NCBI GenBank assembly: GCA_039090855.1
Contig: CM077006.1
Location: forward strand, 51,655,336 to 51,719,335
Origin: Macrothele yani
Lineage: Eukaryota; Arthropoda; Arachnida; Araneae; Macrothelidae
Length of the DNA: 64,000 nucleotides
Direction of reading: 5' to 3'
Positions 19,282 through 30,529 of the stretch are shown here, in pieces (the first letter of the stretch is position 1; every line of letters starts with the position of its first letter). Below the pieces are notes generated by a model, which saw only the letters and a program-made list of their open reading frames with translations, was not told where the DNA came from and did no database searches. The translations under genes were made by a program, and so were the position numbers.

Positions 19282-22200
19282 TGAGGAACCCTCGCCGGGA
19301 TCATTAATAATATCGTTTAAGACCGATACGGAAATCTCGTTTCGATCAGCAGTTGTTTCTTGGCAAACACGGGAGGAACATTCATCTTTATCAGCAATAA
19401 TGTTTGAACAAACAGCTGAAGAACAGTTTCTGTGATCAGAAGGGATTTCTTCAAAAACTACTGAGAAGCTTTCGTCCCGATTAGAAATCATTTCTTTGCA
19501 AACGGACGAGGAACGTTCGTTTCGACTAGCAATCACTTCTTCGCAAACAGATGAGGATTGTTCTCGATTAAGAACCATTTCTTTGCAAATGGAAAAGGAT
19601 TGTTCTCGATTATTAATCACTTCTTTGCAAATGGATAAGGAATGTTCGTTTCGATTAGTAATCACTTCTTCACAAACGGGTGAGAAATGGGCGTGTCGAT
19701 TAGCAATCATTTCTTTGTAAACGGATGAGGAATTTTCATCTGGATCAGTAATAACTTCTTTGCAGACTGGTGAGTAATGTTCGTCTTGGTGCACAATCAT
19801 TTCTTTGCAGACTGGTGAGTAATGTTCGTCTTGGTGCACAATCATTTCTTTGCAAACGGACGAAGAATGTTTGTTCCGATTAGCAATCACTTCTTCGCAA
19901 ACGGATGAGGAATGTTCGTCTCGATCAATAATAATTCTTTCGCAAACGGGAAAGGAATGTTCTCTATTAGCAACTATTTCTTCGCAAATGGGAAAGGAAT
20001 GCTCTTGATTATTAATAATTTCTTTGCAAACGTATAAGGAATCTTCGTCTCGATTAGCAAGCACTTCACAAACGGGTAGGAAATGTTCCCGATCAGTCAG
20101 AATTTCTTTGCAAATGGATGGGGAATGCTCCTCTAGATTAGCAATCATTTCCTTGCCAACAAACGAGGAATGTACGTTTCGATTAGCAATCACTTCTTTG
20201 CAAACGGGTGAGAAATGTGCGTCTCGATTGGCAATAATTTCTTTGTAAACGGATGAGGAATGTTCGTCTGGATCAGCAATAATTTCGTTGCAGGTTGAAG
20301 AGGAATATTCGTCTTGACGAACAATCATTTCCTTACAAACGGATGAGGAATGTTCATCTCGATTAGCAGTCCCTTCTTTGTTAACGGGTAAAGAATGTTC
20401 TTGATTATCAATCATTTCTTTGTAAACGGATGAGGAATGTTTGTCTGGATCAGCAATAATTTCGCTGCAGGTTGAAGAGGAATATTCGTCTTGACGAACA
20501 ATCATTTCCTTACAGACGGATGAGGAATTTTCATCTCGATTAGCAGTCCATTCTTTGCTAACGGGTAAGGAATGTTCTTGATTATCAATAATTTCCTTAC
20601 AGACGGGTGACAAATGTTCGTCTGGATCACCAATACTGTCTTTGAAAAATGATGTAGAATGTTCATCTCGATGAGCAATCATTTCCTTGCAAATGGATGA
20701 GGAATGTTCATTTCGATTAGCAATTGCTTCTTCACAAACGGATGAGAAAGGTTCCTCTCGGTTAACAATCATTTCTTTGCAAACAGGTAATTCGTTTCGA
20801 TTAGCGATCATTTGTTTGCAAACAAATAAGGAACATTCGCCACAATCAGCCACAATTTCTTTAGAAACCTCTGAAGAACATTCACCTCGATCAGTGATTA
20901 TTTTTTCACAAACAGACGAGGAACACTCTAAGATTGTATCTTGCTCTATGAGAACAGGCTTTTTTCCCGCTTTCAAAGAATATTCTTCCGGAACATTTTC
21001 TTCTGCTGAAAGAGGCACAACATCACTTATACTGCTTTGGTTGATTTGAAGTTTCTCGGTTTCAGCAACTATTTCTCCTAAGTTCTTCGTATCAGACACT
21101 AAATCAAAAACATTTTCAAGACTTGTTTGTGTTGAAATAACCTTGTGACATATTTTACCGTTGTTTGAATTTCTTTCAACGGCGTGCATTTTTGAATTGC
21201 TCATCACTTCATCTGGTTTCGATTCGTTAAGATCTGATTTTAATTTCGACTCAACGACGTTTGAACGTGAAATGTCTTTTCCGTCTTGCTTTTGAGAATC
21301 ACTGCGCAAGAGAAGACAAGGTTTTAACTCTCCGCCAGTTGTTTCTGAACTTTTATTCCTTTCTTCTATTTGGTAGTTCCACGTTTCAGATTCTATTGAC
21401 GTAGAACTGTGGTGAAGTCTTCGACTTAAAGCATAATCGCGCTGTTCATCTTCGCTTAGAATAGAATCATTCCTTACGTTTACAATTGAAAGATTTTGTT
21501 CTGAATTCTGAAAATCATTGCTCTCTTTTGTCTGGAGCGTATTTTGGAAAAATACTTCTGAAGTTCTGTCCTGTCGCTTGCTTGAACCATATGAGCTTCC
21601 CTTCAGCGTTATCAATGACGACATTTGAGCCTTGTCGTTCAAAACAGTGCCACCAAACATCCGGGGCTTGTCGCTGCAAAGAAAGTTAGTATCTCTGACG
21701 TTTAACGCTGTATTATCACTAGTTTCTTCCTTCTGAATTGTGCTTCCTGTTTTTGTGCGATGCAAGACTTGGTGCTCGTTCTCAGATTTATTTATTTTAT
21801 GTTGTACCTCCCTTGAATAGTTCCACCAATCTTCTTCAGTTGTCATCACCACTGGCGTTGCTTTAGGTTTGTGGTCAGAATGCGAGTTATACAGGTTTAA
21901 ATAATTTTTACATATTTTAGTAGAGAAATCAATGCCTATATCTTCCCGGGGCTGAAACTCACAAGAAGTCTTTCTCCTCATTGTCTTACAGCGCTCATAA
22001 TAAAACAATTTCAAATTTTTATATCCTTCCTTGGTTAAATTATCCGAATAGCTTCTTCGTGGTTTCTTAGATGCCAGCTGAGATGCCTTTTTGAGTGAAT
22101 TGTTCCTCGGTTTACTGTTTCTTGGTGTGTTTGCCAGTGGGTTATGATATTTTTTAGGACGAAATCCACGCATTTTAACATGTTCTTCATAATTCATAGA

Positions 22201-23628
22201 GCTGGAGCGATTGACACTTTTTAGACCGCCACCTTCATTTTGTTTCTGAAAATCCTTGCATACATCTTGCCTTATCGCTTCTCTCAGATCTTTTCCATAT
22301 ATTTCGAACAGTCTCTTATTATTCTCCTTCAAGCATACCGGACATTTGCTTTCAGTTACAATGCCTTTTGACTGAGTTTTGGCGTTTAAAAAGGAATAGC
22401 ATAACTTTTTCAGACTTTCTCCTGATTTTGTAAAGTCTGTATTGTAGTTTTCATTCAGCTTTTGCATATTACTATTCATTTCCCCTCTCTGAATTACACT
22501 TAATTCCTGGTCAAATAATTTCTGACCTCCGTTTATTTTCACGTTGGTGATTAGATCAGAAGCTGTTGAAGTGGAAGACATATCCGTAAAACCGTACTGC
22601 TTAATGACAGCTTTGTCTGATTGTGATTCATTAGTTTTAATATGTTCTCTTTGTTTATGCAGATCAGATAGAATTTCTGCCTCCTGAAACCCTCTTTGAA
22701 TAACACTTAATTCCGGGTCAAATAATTTCCTACCTTCGTTCATTTTTACTTTGGTAGTTACACCGGTAGCCACTGAAAAGGAATCTCTCGAAGACACATC
22801 TGTAAAGCCGTATTGCTTAATGGCAGCTTTGTCTGATTGTGATTCATTAGTTCCAATATTTTCTCCTTGTTTATGCAGACCAGATGGAATTTTTGCCTCC
22901 TGCAACAGTGTGTCAACGAACTTAATGTCGGTAGAGCATGTCGCTGGACTAAGAGTGCCTCCCACTGTCCCCGAAACATCCCACCACCCTCTATACGGTA
23001 TGCACTGTTCTGCTGGAAGGATTCTTTGCGTTATGTTAATAACCTTCGAGGCCTCGGATTCAAAGGGCCCCGACTGAGTTGCCTTGCTCAGGATAGGGCT
23101 GTGAAAATTAGTAATTTCCTTCGGGTTTGCTGACCACACCCTTGTTTGCAGATTTGATAGATGGCTGTTGTTAAAAATGGCATTCGCGCTCATCCGACCG
23201 TAATCATCACCTGAGTTGCTCTCATTTGTATTCCCATCATGTGTATACAGTATATCTTCTAGACCGCATTGTTTGATTTTCTGGCACAAAGTCTCATATT
23301 TCTTCACTTCCGAATTCAGAGAGAATCTCAGTTCTTGATTTTTAAACTTCATGTCGATCATAACATTTTCTAACGATTTCTTTTCTTCCAGCAGTTTCCA
23401 ATGGTCTCTTAGTTTATTCTTTGGTGAGTAAACTTGCAATTCTAGAAGTTTTACCTGTTCCTTCATTATCTGGATTTCAGTGAACCTTTCCCCGTTTTCT
23501 TTCCTCAGATTCTCCACAACGGTTTTCAGAGCCACTGTTTTCCTCAAAGCAGCGATGACAACATCACATAGCATTTCTTTGCCCAAAAATGACTCCTTCT
23601 GTTCAAATAGTGTCCTTATGAAATCGAT
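19258..23628 (-). CDS. Host gene, long exon C: coiled-coil protein with ~37 Cys-containing 15-residue repeats
   Basis: An ORF of 1442 codons from 23586 plus 14 in-frame codons upstream to a minus-strand splice acceptor, TTCCATTTCAG, ending at 23629. I start the exon there because 23586 is only a TTG. Numbering from 23586: residues 1-105 are a Lys/Glu-rich predicted coiled coil. Residues 229-299 and 301-369 are a tandem duplication sharing TNESQSDKA, IKQYGFTD and ELSVIQRG. CPVC lies at 415-418, followed by a basic Ser-rich region. From about 885 to the end are some 37 copies of a 15-residue unit, consensus CKEMIANRDEHSSSV, with 13-14 residue variants. No membrane segment or enzyme motif is seen. 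The family is not recognised; a structural or scaffold role is only a guess. RT-type motifs are absent, which argues against a transposon. Confidence 0.75.
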   Translation of the reverse strand: MDFIRTLFEQKESFLGKEMLCDVVIAALRKTVALKTVVENLRKENGERFTEIQIMKEQVKLLELQVYSPKNKLRDHWKLLEEKKSLENVMIDMKFKNQELRFSLNSEVKKYETLCQKIKQCGLEDILYTHDGNTNESNSGDDYGRMSANAIFNNSHLSNLQTRVWSANPKEITNFHSPILSKATQSGPFESEASKVINITQRILPAEQCIPYRGWWDVSGTVGGTLSPATCSTDIKFVDTLLQEAKIPSGLHKQGENIGTNESQSDKAAIKQYGFTDVSSRDSFSVATGVTTKVKMNEGRKLFDPELSVIQRGFQEAEILSDLHKQREHIKTNESQSDKAVIKQYGFTDMSSTSTASDLITNVKINGGQKLFDQELSVIQRGEMNSNMQKLNENYNTDFTKSGESLKKLCYSFLNAKTQSKGIVTESKCPVCLKENNKRLFEIYGKDLREAIRQDVCKDFQKQNEGGGLKSVNRSSSMNYEEHVKMRGFRPKKYHNPLANTPRNSKPRNNSLKKASQLASKKPRRSYSDNLTKEGYKNLKLFYYERCKTMRRKTSCEFQPREDIGIDFSTKICKNYLNLYNSHSDHKPKATPVVMTTEEDWWNYSREVQHKINKSENEHQVLHRTKTGSTIQKEETSDNTALNVRDTNFLCSDKPRMFGGTVLNDKAQMSSLITLKGSSYGSSKRQDRTSEVFFQNTLQTKESNDFQNSEQNLSIVNVRNDSILSEDEQRDYALSRRLHHSSTSIESETWNYQIEERNKSSETTGGELKPCLLLRSDSQKQDGKDISRSNVVESKLKSDLNESKPDEVMSNSKMHAVERNSNNGKICHKVISTQTSLENVFDLVSDTKNLGEIVAETEKLQINQSSISDVVPLSAEENVPEEYSLKAGKKPVLIEQDTILECSSSVCEKIITDRGECSSEVSKEIVADCGECSLFVCKQMIANRNELPVCKEMIVNREEPFSSVCEEAIANRNEHSSSICKEMIAHRDEHSTSFFKDSIGDPDEHLSPVCKEIIDNQEHSLPVSKEWTANRDENSSSVCKEMIVRQDEYSSSTCSEIIADPDKHSSSVYKEMIDNQEHSLPVNKEGTANRDEHSSSVCKEMIVRQDEYSSSTCNEIIADPDEHSSSVYKEIIANRDAHFSPVCKEVIANRNVHSSFVGKEMIANLEEHSPSICKEILTDREHFLPVCEVLANRDEDSLYVCKEIINNQEHSFPICEEIVANREHSFPVCERIIIDRDEHSSSVCEEVIANRNKHSSSVCKEMIVHQDEHYSPVCKEMIVHQDEHYSPVCKEVITDPDENSSSVYKEMIANRHAHFSPVCEEVITNRNEHSLSICKEVINNREQSFSICKEMVLNREQSSSVCEEVIASRNERSSSVCKEMISNRDESFSVVFEEIPSDHRNCSSAVCSNIIADKDECSSRVCQETTADRNEISVSVLNDIINDPGEGSSFFYKNHC
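19262..20945 (-). repeat. 45-bp coding minisatellite of the host gene
   Basis: Period is 45 bp, with some 42-bp and 39-bp units. Two units near 19770-19850 are identical at the protein level (CKEMIVHQDEHYSPV twice). A higher-order duplication of four units (59 residues) covers about 20230-20610. This shows recent unequal exchange inside a conserved reading frame. The repeat type continues to about 19080 in another frame. Confidence 0.85.
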
Positions 23629-23804
23629 CTGAAATGGAACGACACATGTTGTATTTTTACATTTATAATTTACACAGTATATTGGTCAACACAATTCAAA
23701 ATACGATGTAGTTCAAATGAAAACAGCGCGAGTAACAAGAAAGTGGGGCAAAAGAGGCCAATGGTGCACCAGCAAGGAAATTCAAAGATTCGGACCCCCA
23801 CACC
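23629..23804 (-). other. Intron sequence next to exon C acceptor
   Basis: It starts at the acceptor AG (23629-23630, minus strand) with a short pyrimidine-containing tract upstream, then AT-rich sequence up to the LINE boundary. Confidence 0.5.
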
Positions 23805-23824
23805 TTTAAAATAATAATAATAAT

Positions 23825-26800
23825 AGCCCCACCGAGGGTGCCACCTTGTCGCGCTGGTGGGGTTTGTGTGTGCCGATGAGGTTGAGAGCTATGATGGTAG
23901 TAGCATTGCTACCAGCAGTGCCACCCAAGTCAGGCAGGTCTTGACTGAGGGACCAGAGTAAGAGTACCCAACAACCATCAACCATAATGAGACGAAACAA
24001 AAAGAAATCCGTACCGGATCTGTCTTCACTCGGGTCAACAAGGACCGCACCAGGTGCTATGGCTCCTGGACACCTGTCAACGAATGGGCTTCAGGTCTCA
24101 TCAGATCCTGTTGAGGAACCAGAACAGGCTGCTGCAGTTCTACTGGAACAAAAGAAATAGAAAACTTAGACAGTTGTTGAAAATCGAGAAATCATGAAAT
24201 GTTCTTACCAGACAAATCCATCAGCCCGTGGTTTTCAAAAAAGAATGATGCAAATTTGGAAAGGAAAGCATCCAGACAGTGAAAAACAGAACATAGAATA
24301 ATGAATCAAAGAAGGTTTGTCATCAGGAACAAAATATTTACAGAACTGGAGTTGCAAGAGGTGGAGAAATTGGCAAAAAAAAGAACCAACACAAAATAAG
24401 GACCACGTCATGTTAAACATCATGGTACTAGAGCCTGAAGATTAAGTAGAAGTAAATATTTTACCCGAAAAACAATGTTTGAAACAACTTGACAACCATG
24501 AATTGACACAGCAGCAAGGCCTTCTAATAGAGAAAATTTTAAACCATATCAGACAAGGTGCGGAACGACAAATACTTTTGTAATTCGCGCCAAATACGAA
24601 GCAAACAAGTGAAAGATTTGTTAAAAACTGCAAATGAAGTCATGGACAAAATTAAAACAAGTATTTTAAGGGAAACAAGCCAGCTCATGTACAATACAGC
24701 TGCCATAGAAACTTGGTTACAAGATGAAAAAGAAGAAACTGCTTGGCACTCCTAGGTGGAAAATTTGGCTAGAAAATAAAGTAAATAAACTCCGTAGTGA
24801 CATTACTAATTTAAAAGCTTGAAAGATGGGAAGCTCAAAAATAAAAAAAATAAATGACGGACTCTGCAAAAAATACGACCTGGAAAGAAAAATAATTGTT
24901 GAAACTATAGAAGAATTGAAACAACGGGAAACAGCTACTGCAACGAAAATTGAAAGATATGACTGACGCATAAAACGGTACAAAAAAAATGTACAATTTC
25001 GGAATAAGCAAGTATTTTATAAATCATTGAAACAATAAGCAGTCCAAATAAACCTAAACCCCTGTAAGGACGATGCCTTGAAATTTTGGAAAGAAATTTG
25101 GGAAAGCCCAGTTAAACATAATAGAAATGCCCCGTGGATCAAAGATGTTTGTAAAGATCTGAAAGGAATACACATAGGTAATCGGATGGTAACAACTGAT
25201 ATGATTACACAGCAAGTAAAGAATGTGAAAGCCTGGAGTGCACTTGGACCAGATGAATTGCATGGATTTTGGTTAAAGTATCTCACAAGTCTTCACCAAC
25301 GTATAGCTATGCAATTCAATATAACGCTACAGAGTTCTGCCACAGAAGATTGGATGACAACAGGTCCCACATTTCTTATAATGAAAGATCAAGGAAAAGG
25401 CAATGAACCTACTAACAATCGCCAAATTACATGCCTCCTAACAACATTCAAATTTTTCAGAAGAGTACTAGTAAGATCAATATCCACTGTAAGATCAATA
25501 TCCATACCTGATAGAACAGAAGGAGAACTTCAAAAGGTCAAGAGGCACAAAAGACCAGCTGCTAATTGACAAAATGGTACTAAAAACTCAAAAAGACGAG
25601 AAACGAATTTGAATATGGCATGGATTAATTATAAAAAAAACCTTTGACTCACTGCCACGTAGCTGGATCAACACTTGTCTGGGAATTATTTCGAATTAGC
25701 CATAACATCTGCCGATTCCTCAAATAAAATATGAAAAACTGGAAAACAATATTACATTTATATGGTGAAGAACTCGGAGAAGTTAATATCAAGAGAGGCA
25801 TATTTCAAGCGGATTCTTTGTCGCCTTTGATGTTTAATATCTCTTTAATACCACTGTCAATGATTTTGAACAAAACAAAAATGGGCTACCCCATTTCGGA
25901 CTAACATGGAAAAATAAACCATCTGCTGTACATGGATGACCTTAAATTGTATGCAAAAAGTGCCGCCGAACTTGAAACATTGCTGAATACCGTGCAAATA
26001 TTTAGTGATGATATTCAAAGGGAATTTATATTGGAAAAATGTGCAGTACTTACTATCCATGCGCCGGGGAAAAGTCCGGAATATAGATGAAACAGAAATA
26101 TAAAATGGTAATATTATGAAATCATTGTCAGAAAATGAAAATTACAAATACCATGGAATTCTTTAATCAGATAACATCTTGCATACAAAAATCAAAGGTT
26201 TGTCTCAGAGGGAGTACATAAAGAGGATACGAAAAATATTGAAATCAAAACTAAATGGTTGAAATACAATCAAAGCCATAAATACATGGGCCATTCCAGT
26301 AATAAGATACACAGCTGGAATAATTGATTGGACTCAAAGTGAATTAGAAATATTGGATCGGAAAATTCGAAAGTTATTGAACATGCATCATACACTCCAT
26401 CCAAAAAGTGATGTTGACAGATTATATTTACCTCAGAAAATTGGAAGCAGAGGACTATTACAACGACAACAGGTAGCAGAAGAAGAAAAAGAAACCTGAA
26501 TAATTACTTCAACAGAAGCAGAAAAAAGCTAGTTCAGGTAGTGAATAATGAAAATATATTAAAAACAATAGAAGGCAAGGCTGAATACAAGAGAAAGCAG
26601 TTTGAAAGCAGATTAAATGGCTGGAAGAACAAGCCACCGCATGGACAATTTCTAAAGAATATTCATGGAAAAAGTGACAACTTGACTTGGGCATGGCTGA
26701 AATTGGATTCCATCAAGAATGAAACAGAAGGTCTGATTTTTGCTGCACAAGAACAGGCATTGCAAACAAATGTTATGAAGGCTAAAATCCAGAAAGTCAG

Positions 26801-27470
26801 TTATAATCCAAAGTGTCGACTTTGTTAAGAAAACGATGAAAGTGTGCCACATTTTATATGTGAATGTAGAAAAATTGCACCGACAGATTACAAAGCTAGA
26901 CATGACAAGGTTGCCAAATTCATTCACTGGTCATTATGCAGAAAGAACGTTCTAACAGCATCGAAAAACTCATGGGAACATCAGGCTGAGAAAGTCGTTG
27001 AAAATGATCAAGCCAAGATCTTGTGGGAATTCCGAGTTCAAACCGATCGGCACCTAGAACATAATAGTCATAGAAAATCGGAAAGTCTGGATAATTGATA
27101 TAGCGATTCCTGGAGATGCCAGAGTCGATGAAAAAGAAGTGGAAAAATGACTAAATATAGAGACCTGCCCATAGAAGTTACCCGATTATGGACTGAACAC
27201 ACGACCGTAGTCCCCATTATCATCGGGGCACTTGGAACAATGTCAAAAAAGTTTTATAAATCATTTTGAAAAACTGCAGCTTTCTGATATACCACCTACA
27301 GAACTGCAGAAGACAGCTTTACTTGGGATATACATTTTACGCCGATTCTTGATTGATACCTAGGTCTCCAGTGGAAACTCGTAATCAGCTCAACAACATC
27401 AGTCAATGATAATTTTGTTGTTTATGTTTGATTACCATAGGCTGTGTTTCGTATATTTCGAATAAAACAG
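23825..27470 (+). mobile_element. R4/Dong-like non-LTR retrotransposon bounded by (TAA)n
   Basis: The 3.65-kb segment lies between (ATA)n at 23809-23824 and (ATA)n at 27471-27489. The 5' part (23830-24130) is untranslated, with GAGGGTGCCACCTTGTCG. Coding remnants follow through RT and the C-terminal domain. Insertion into TAA repeats is established for Dong-type elements of the R4 clade, so boundary and coding evidence agree. The copy is old, with many stops. Confidence 0.7.
25078..27360 (+). pseudogene. R4/Dong-like reverse transcriptase and C-terminal domain, degraded
   Basis: The best frame is 25078-25569: NVKAWSALGPDELHGFWLKY, then SLHQRIAMQFNITLQ and GPTFLIMKDQGKGNE, the RT fingers. Later nucleotides encode GTKDQLLIDK-like, AWIxYKK-like and a YMDDLKLYAK palm (the catalytic DD), but in broken frames. 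At 26541-26828 comes a long linker ending NPKCRLC, then 26844-27098 with PHFICECRKIAPTDYKARHD and AEKVVENDQAKILWEFRVQT. This is the CCHC-type finger and restriction-like endonuclease region typical of site-specific LINEs. Short ORFs on the other strand are shadows. Confidence 0.7.
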
Positions 27471-27489
27471 ATAATAATAATAATAATAA

Positions 27490-28096
27490 CAATACCAGGA
27501 CAACCCTCACTAAACATCGCCAGCACCACCCGAAGTCAGCAATAGAAAGGCTGACCATTGGACGGGCAGAGGGAGGACGGTAAATTACTGATCTCCTAGA
27601 ACACCGAGACAAAGAAATCAGCAACCTCAGAAAATACTTCCATCAGAGCAAGGGACCCCTTTACCAAGCGATAAACCAAATGACAAGGAGTACACAGCCC
27701 TAAATCTCTCTACTCAGAACATCGAGATTGGAACGAGGGAGCCAAAAGGAGAAGCTTGGGGCACGGAAGGCATAACAATGATCTGCAATCGGACCATGTG
27801 GATAAGACTGCCTCCAATGCATGGCTAACAAACGGATCACTCTTCCCCGAGACCGAAGGGTTACGGATGGCTATATAAGATCAAGTTGTAAACACCAGAA
27901 ACGACCGGATGCATATCTTGAAGGACACATCAGTGAAAAGCGACACATGTCGGCAATGTCATCAAGCGCCAGAGACCATCCAACATAACGCAGCAGGGTG
28001 CAGAGTCCTCACACAAACAGAGTACAGGAACAGACACGATCAAGTCGCCAAGATTGTCCATCAGAATTTGGCAAGAAAGCACCACCTCGTTACAAA
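27490..28096 (+). pseudogene. Second fragment of a related LINE (C-terminal part)
   Basis: Frames include LLEHRDKEISNLRKYFHQ and, at 27909-28121, SDTCRQCHQAPETIQHNAAG followed by YRNRHDQVAKIVHQNLARKH. This is the same Cys/His finger motif as in the element just upstream but clearly diverged, so it is a different copy or subfamily. It begins directly after the (TAA)n that ends the first element. Confidence 0.65.
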
Positions 28097-28172
28097 GCAT
28101 AAGTTTTACAATAGCATTTAAAGCATAAATTTTACAATAGCATTTAAAGCATAAATTTTATAATAGCATTTC
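28097..28172. repeat. 26-bp tandem repeat, three copies
   Basis: AAGCATAAATTTTACAATAG followed by CATTTA is repeated three times with one or two substitutions. It lies at the end of the LINE fragment. Confidence 0.85.
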
Positions 28173-29004
28173 ATCATCAACAACCATAGGAACGAAGCCT
28201 GTAAGTATCCGTCGCCAGAGGGCAGCAGATATCAATCGTCTTATTGTTTTACTACCAGCGCATCGACATTCACCTGGTAAACCCTGTCACCCTAGGGAAC
28301 AGAAGACCAAGGACAAAGTGCGTCCGGGGCCGACTTCAGAAGGAACCAATCACGCATTTGCGTTCCCAAATACGGGGAATTTGCTGGAAACCCCGGAAAA
28401 ACCGAAGGCCTGGATGTCCGGCAGGACTGGGGCTCAAACACCCTTCAAAAACGTCCTCCTCCTACACTGAGCAGAGCGCGTTAACCAACTACCCCATGCA
28501 GGTAGTACAACAGTATTTAACTCTTTAAAAGTTTCTTTATGCCTTTTTTAAGGCTATCCCCAGGAAAAACCTGTAACGAGGTTTCACGGTATTTTCATAT
28601 GCGACAGTAAAAAAACCAGTAAGTAAAATCATGCAATGCATTGATTATGATACGCTTTTCAACATACCATAAATCACAGGAAAATGCCTTGGTTTTAAGG
28701 GAACTAAACTATGGTATAACGTTTGAGGTACACATATATCAAAATTAAATCTGTTTGTCCCTTGTTACCTATTTCTATTATCAAGAGCTACCACACATAA
28801 GCCGTTTTATAATTAAAAATCCCACCTAAATTGGGCAATTTTCACGGAAGTAATAATGCGAAAATAATGGCTAACGAATCCCACGCATGCACACTGCTCG
28901 CAATTGCTGACAAAAAACGGAACAACGTATTGTATTTCGTCGCAATCGAAGCATTTTTACGCAAGTTATCACGTAGAAGGGCAGTAGAAAACTTCATTAA
29001 TTTT
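28173..29004. other. Unassigned; contains the start of the 148-bp repeat family
   Basis: No gene seen. At about 28615-28680 the sequence AATCATGCAATGCATTGATT matches the starts of the repeat copies at 30081 and 31060, but the rest of the family unit does not follow. Confidence 0.45.
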
Positions 29005-29195
29005 TTTCTTTTTATTGAAGGTTTAACGACCACCGTGGGCAACTCATTGGGCTATAAGCAGTCGCCTGTCCCTAATTTAGGGTCACTGGTTCCACAGAAG
29101 GGAGAAAGCCAGTGTCGTACGACAAACACAACATCCATGTCTCACTGGGATTCGAACCCGGACCCCTTTCGGACCACTGCGCCACATCTGTCGCG
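29005..29195 (-). mobile_element. tRNA-derived SINE, family 1, minus copy (head partly deleted)
   Basis: Body and box B region (GGATTCGAACCCGGACC) are present, followed by CCACTGCGCCAC; about 25 bp between box B and box A are deleted. The left end has the T-rich tail TTTTTTTCTTTTTATTG. Confidence 0.85.
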
Positions 29196-29639
29196 TACAA
29201 CATCTGCGCTGCGTCGTGGGTGAAACATCTGCTGGTCTTAATGCTTTAAGAAAATGTTTCTAATGCTTCTAATAAAAAAATGGTTCTAATTAATGCCTTA
29301 AGAATGCTTCTCGTATGTTATGGGTAACCTAAGACAGTTTTCTGCCATTTTAAGTAAGAATTGTGACCGAATATACACAAACACCACAAATTGTGAGCGT
29401 CAAAATCGAATAATTTTAAGTAAGTGACAATGCAGGAGGACGGAAATATATACTCCGTTCCTAAACCTTACGATATATTGTATTGACTAATGATTCGATT
29501 TTGACGGTTTCTTTGCACTTCCTTCCGCGGTTCCCCACAAAAGCATACAGAACTGTATCGAAATCAAGCAATTTCTACGTGAGTTATCCTGCGCGCAGAC
29601 AAACCCTCCACCCTACCCAGGCTATTGATTCGTTCAGTA

Positions 29640-30055
29640 TACCTTCGGAACAGCATACTAAAGTTTTGTCGCAATAGAAGCATTTGTACTCAAGTTATTA
29701 GTCCAGTTATGAGGATAATGGCTGTGGAATAAATCTCGCTTCTGTGCCATGACCTTTGACGCCATTTGGATTATATTCAACAGAACCAGTTGAGTATACC
29801 TCTGGAACAACATGATAAAGTTTGTCGCAATCGGAGCATATTTACGTAAGTTATGACGCATAAGGCGATGGAATGAATCTCTTATGTTCTGACCTTTGAC
29901 CCCATTTCGTCCATTTTCAATAGGGTTCGTTCCCAGGTTGTCCCCTACCATATACTATAGTTTCATCGAAATCGAACCGTTTTTACGCGAGTTATCGTGC
30001 GGGCAGGCAGACGGACAAAGCTGGAGCACCTACGCTTCTTCAACCTAAGGTTGGA
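29640..30055. repeat. Interspersed repeat with GACCTTTGACCCCATTT units, copy 1
   Basis: Contains two internal units with TTTGTCGCAAT...GAAGCAT and GACCTTTGACCCCATTT motifs. It ends with GGACAAAGCTGGAGCA and the GGTTGGAAAG terminus shared with the later copies. Its left edge is not sharp. Confidence 0.65.
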
Positions 30056-30080
30056 AAGGGTAAGCAACGAAAAAACAACA

Positions 30081-30520
30081 AGTTAGTAAAATCATGCAAT
30101 GCATTGATTATGATACGCTTTCCAACGTACCAGAAATCATTGTTCAAGTTATTACTCAAGTTATGAGGAAAATGGCTGTAGAATAAATCTTGCTCCTATG
30201 ACCTGACCTTTGACCCCATTTCGATGATATTCAACAGAACCGGTAAAGTATACTTCCGGAACAACATGATAAAGTTTTGTCTCAATCGAAGCATTTTTAC
30301 GTTAGGTATAACGCATAAGGGCGATGGAATGGATCCCGATCATATGTCCTGACTTTGACACCATTTCGTCCATTTTCAATAGATTTCGTCCCCAGGTTGT
30401 CTCCTACCACATACTAAAATTTCATCGAAATCGAACCATTTTTACGCAAGTTATCGTGCGGACAGACGGACAAAGCTGGAGCATATACGCTTCTTCAACC
30501 TACGGTTGGAAAGCTTAAAA
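30081..30520. repeat. Interspersed repeat, copy 2, with short inverted ends
   Basis: Starts AATCATGCAATGCATTGATT and TACGCTTTCCAACGTACC and ends CTACGGTTGGAAAGC, so the termini are short inverted repeats. The internal part has two units of the approximately 148-bp repeat. No coding capacity. Confidence 0.7.
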
Positions 30521-30529
30521 AACGAACGT

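Noticed and set aside
19262..20945. A CRISPR-like array of regular repeats
   Set aside because: Units are contiguous, diverged and coding with no unique spacers, and the genome is eukaryotic.
19496..21049. Plus-strand ORFs of 74-120 codons over the repeat region, each with a repeating peptide pattern
   Set aside because: They are the opposite strand of the 45-bp coding minisatellite. A repeat of 45 bp keeps frames open on both strands, but only the minus frame is continuous for 1442 codons with splice sites.
25017..26927. Minus-strand ORFs of 60-90 codons
   Set aside because: Shadows of the degraded plus-strand LINE, which carries the RT and finger motifs.
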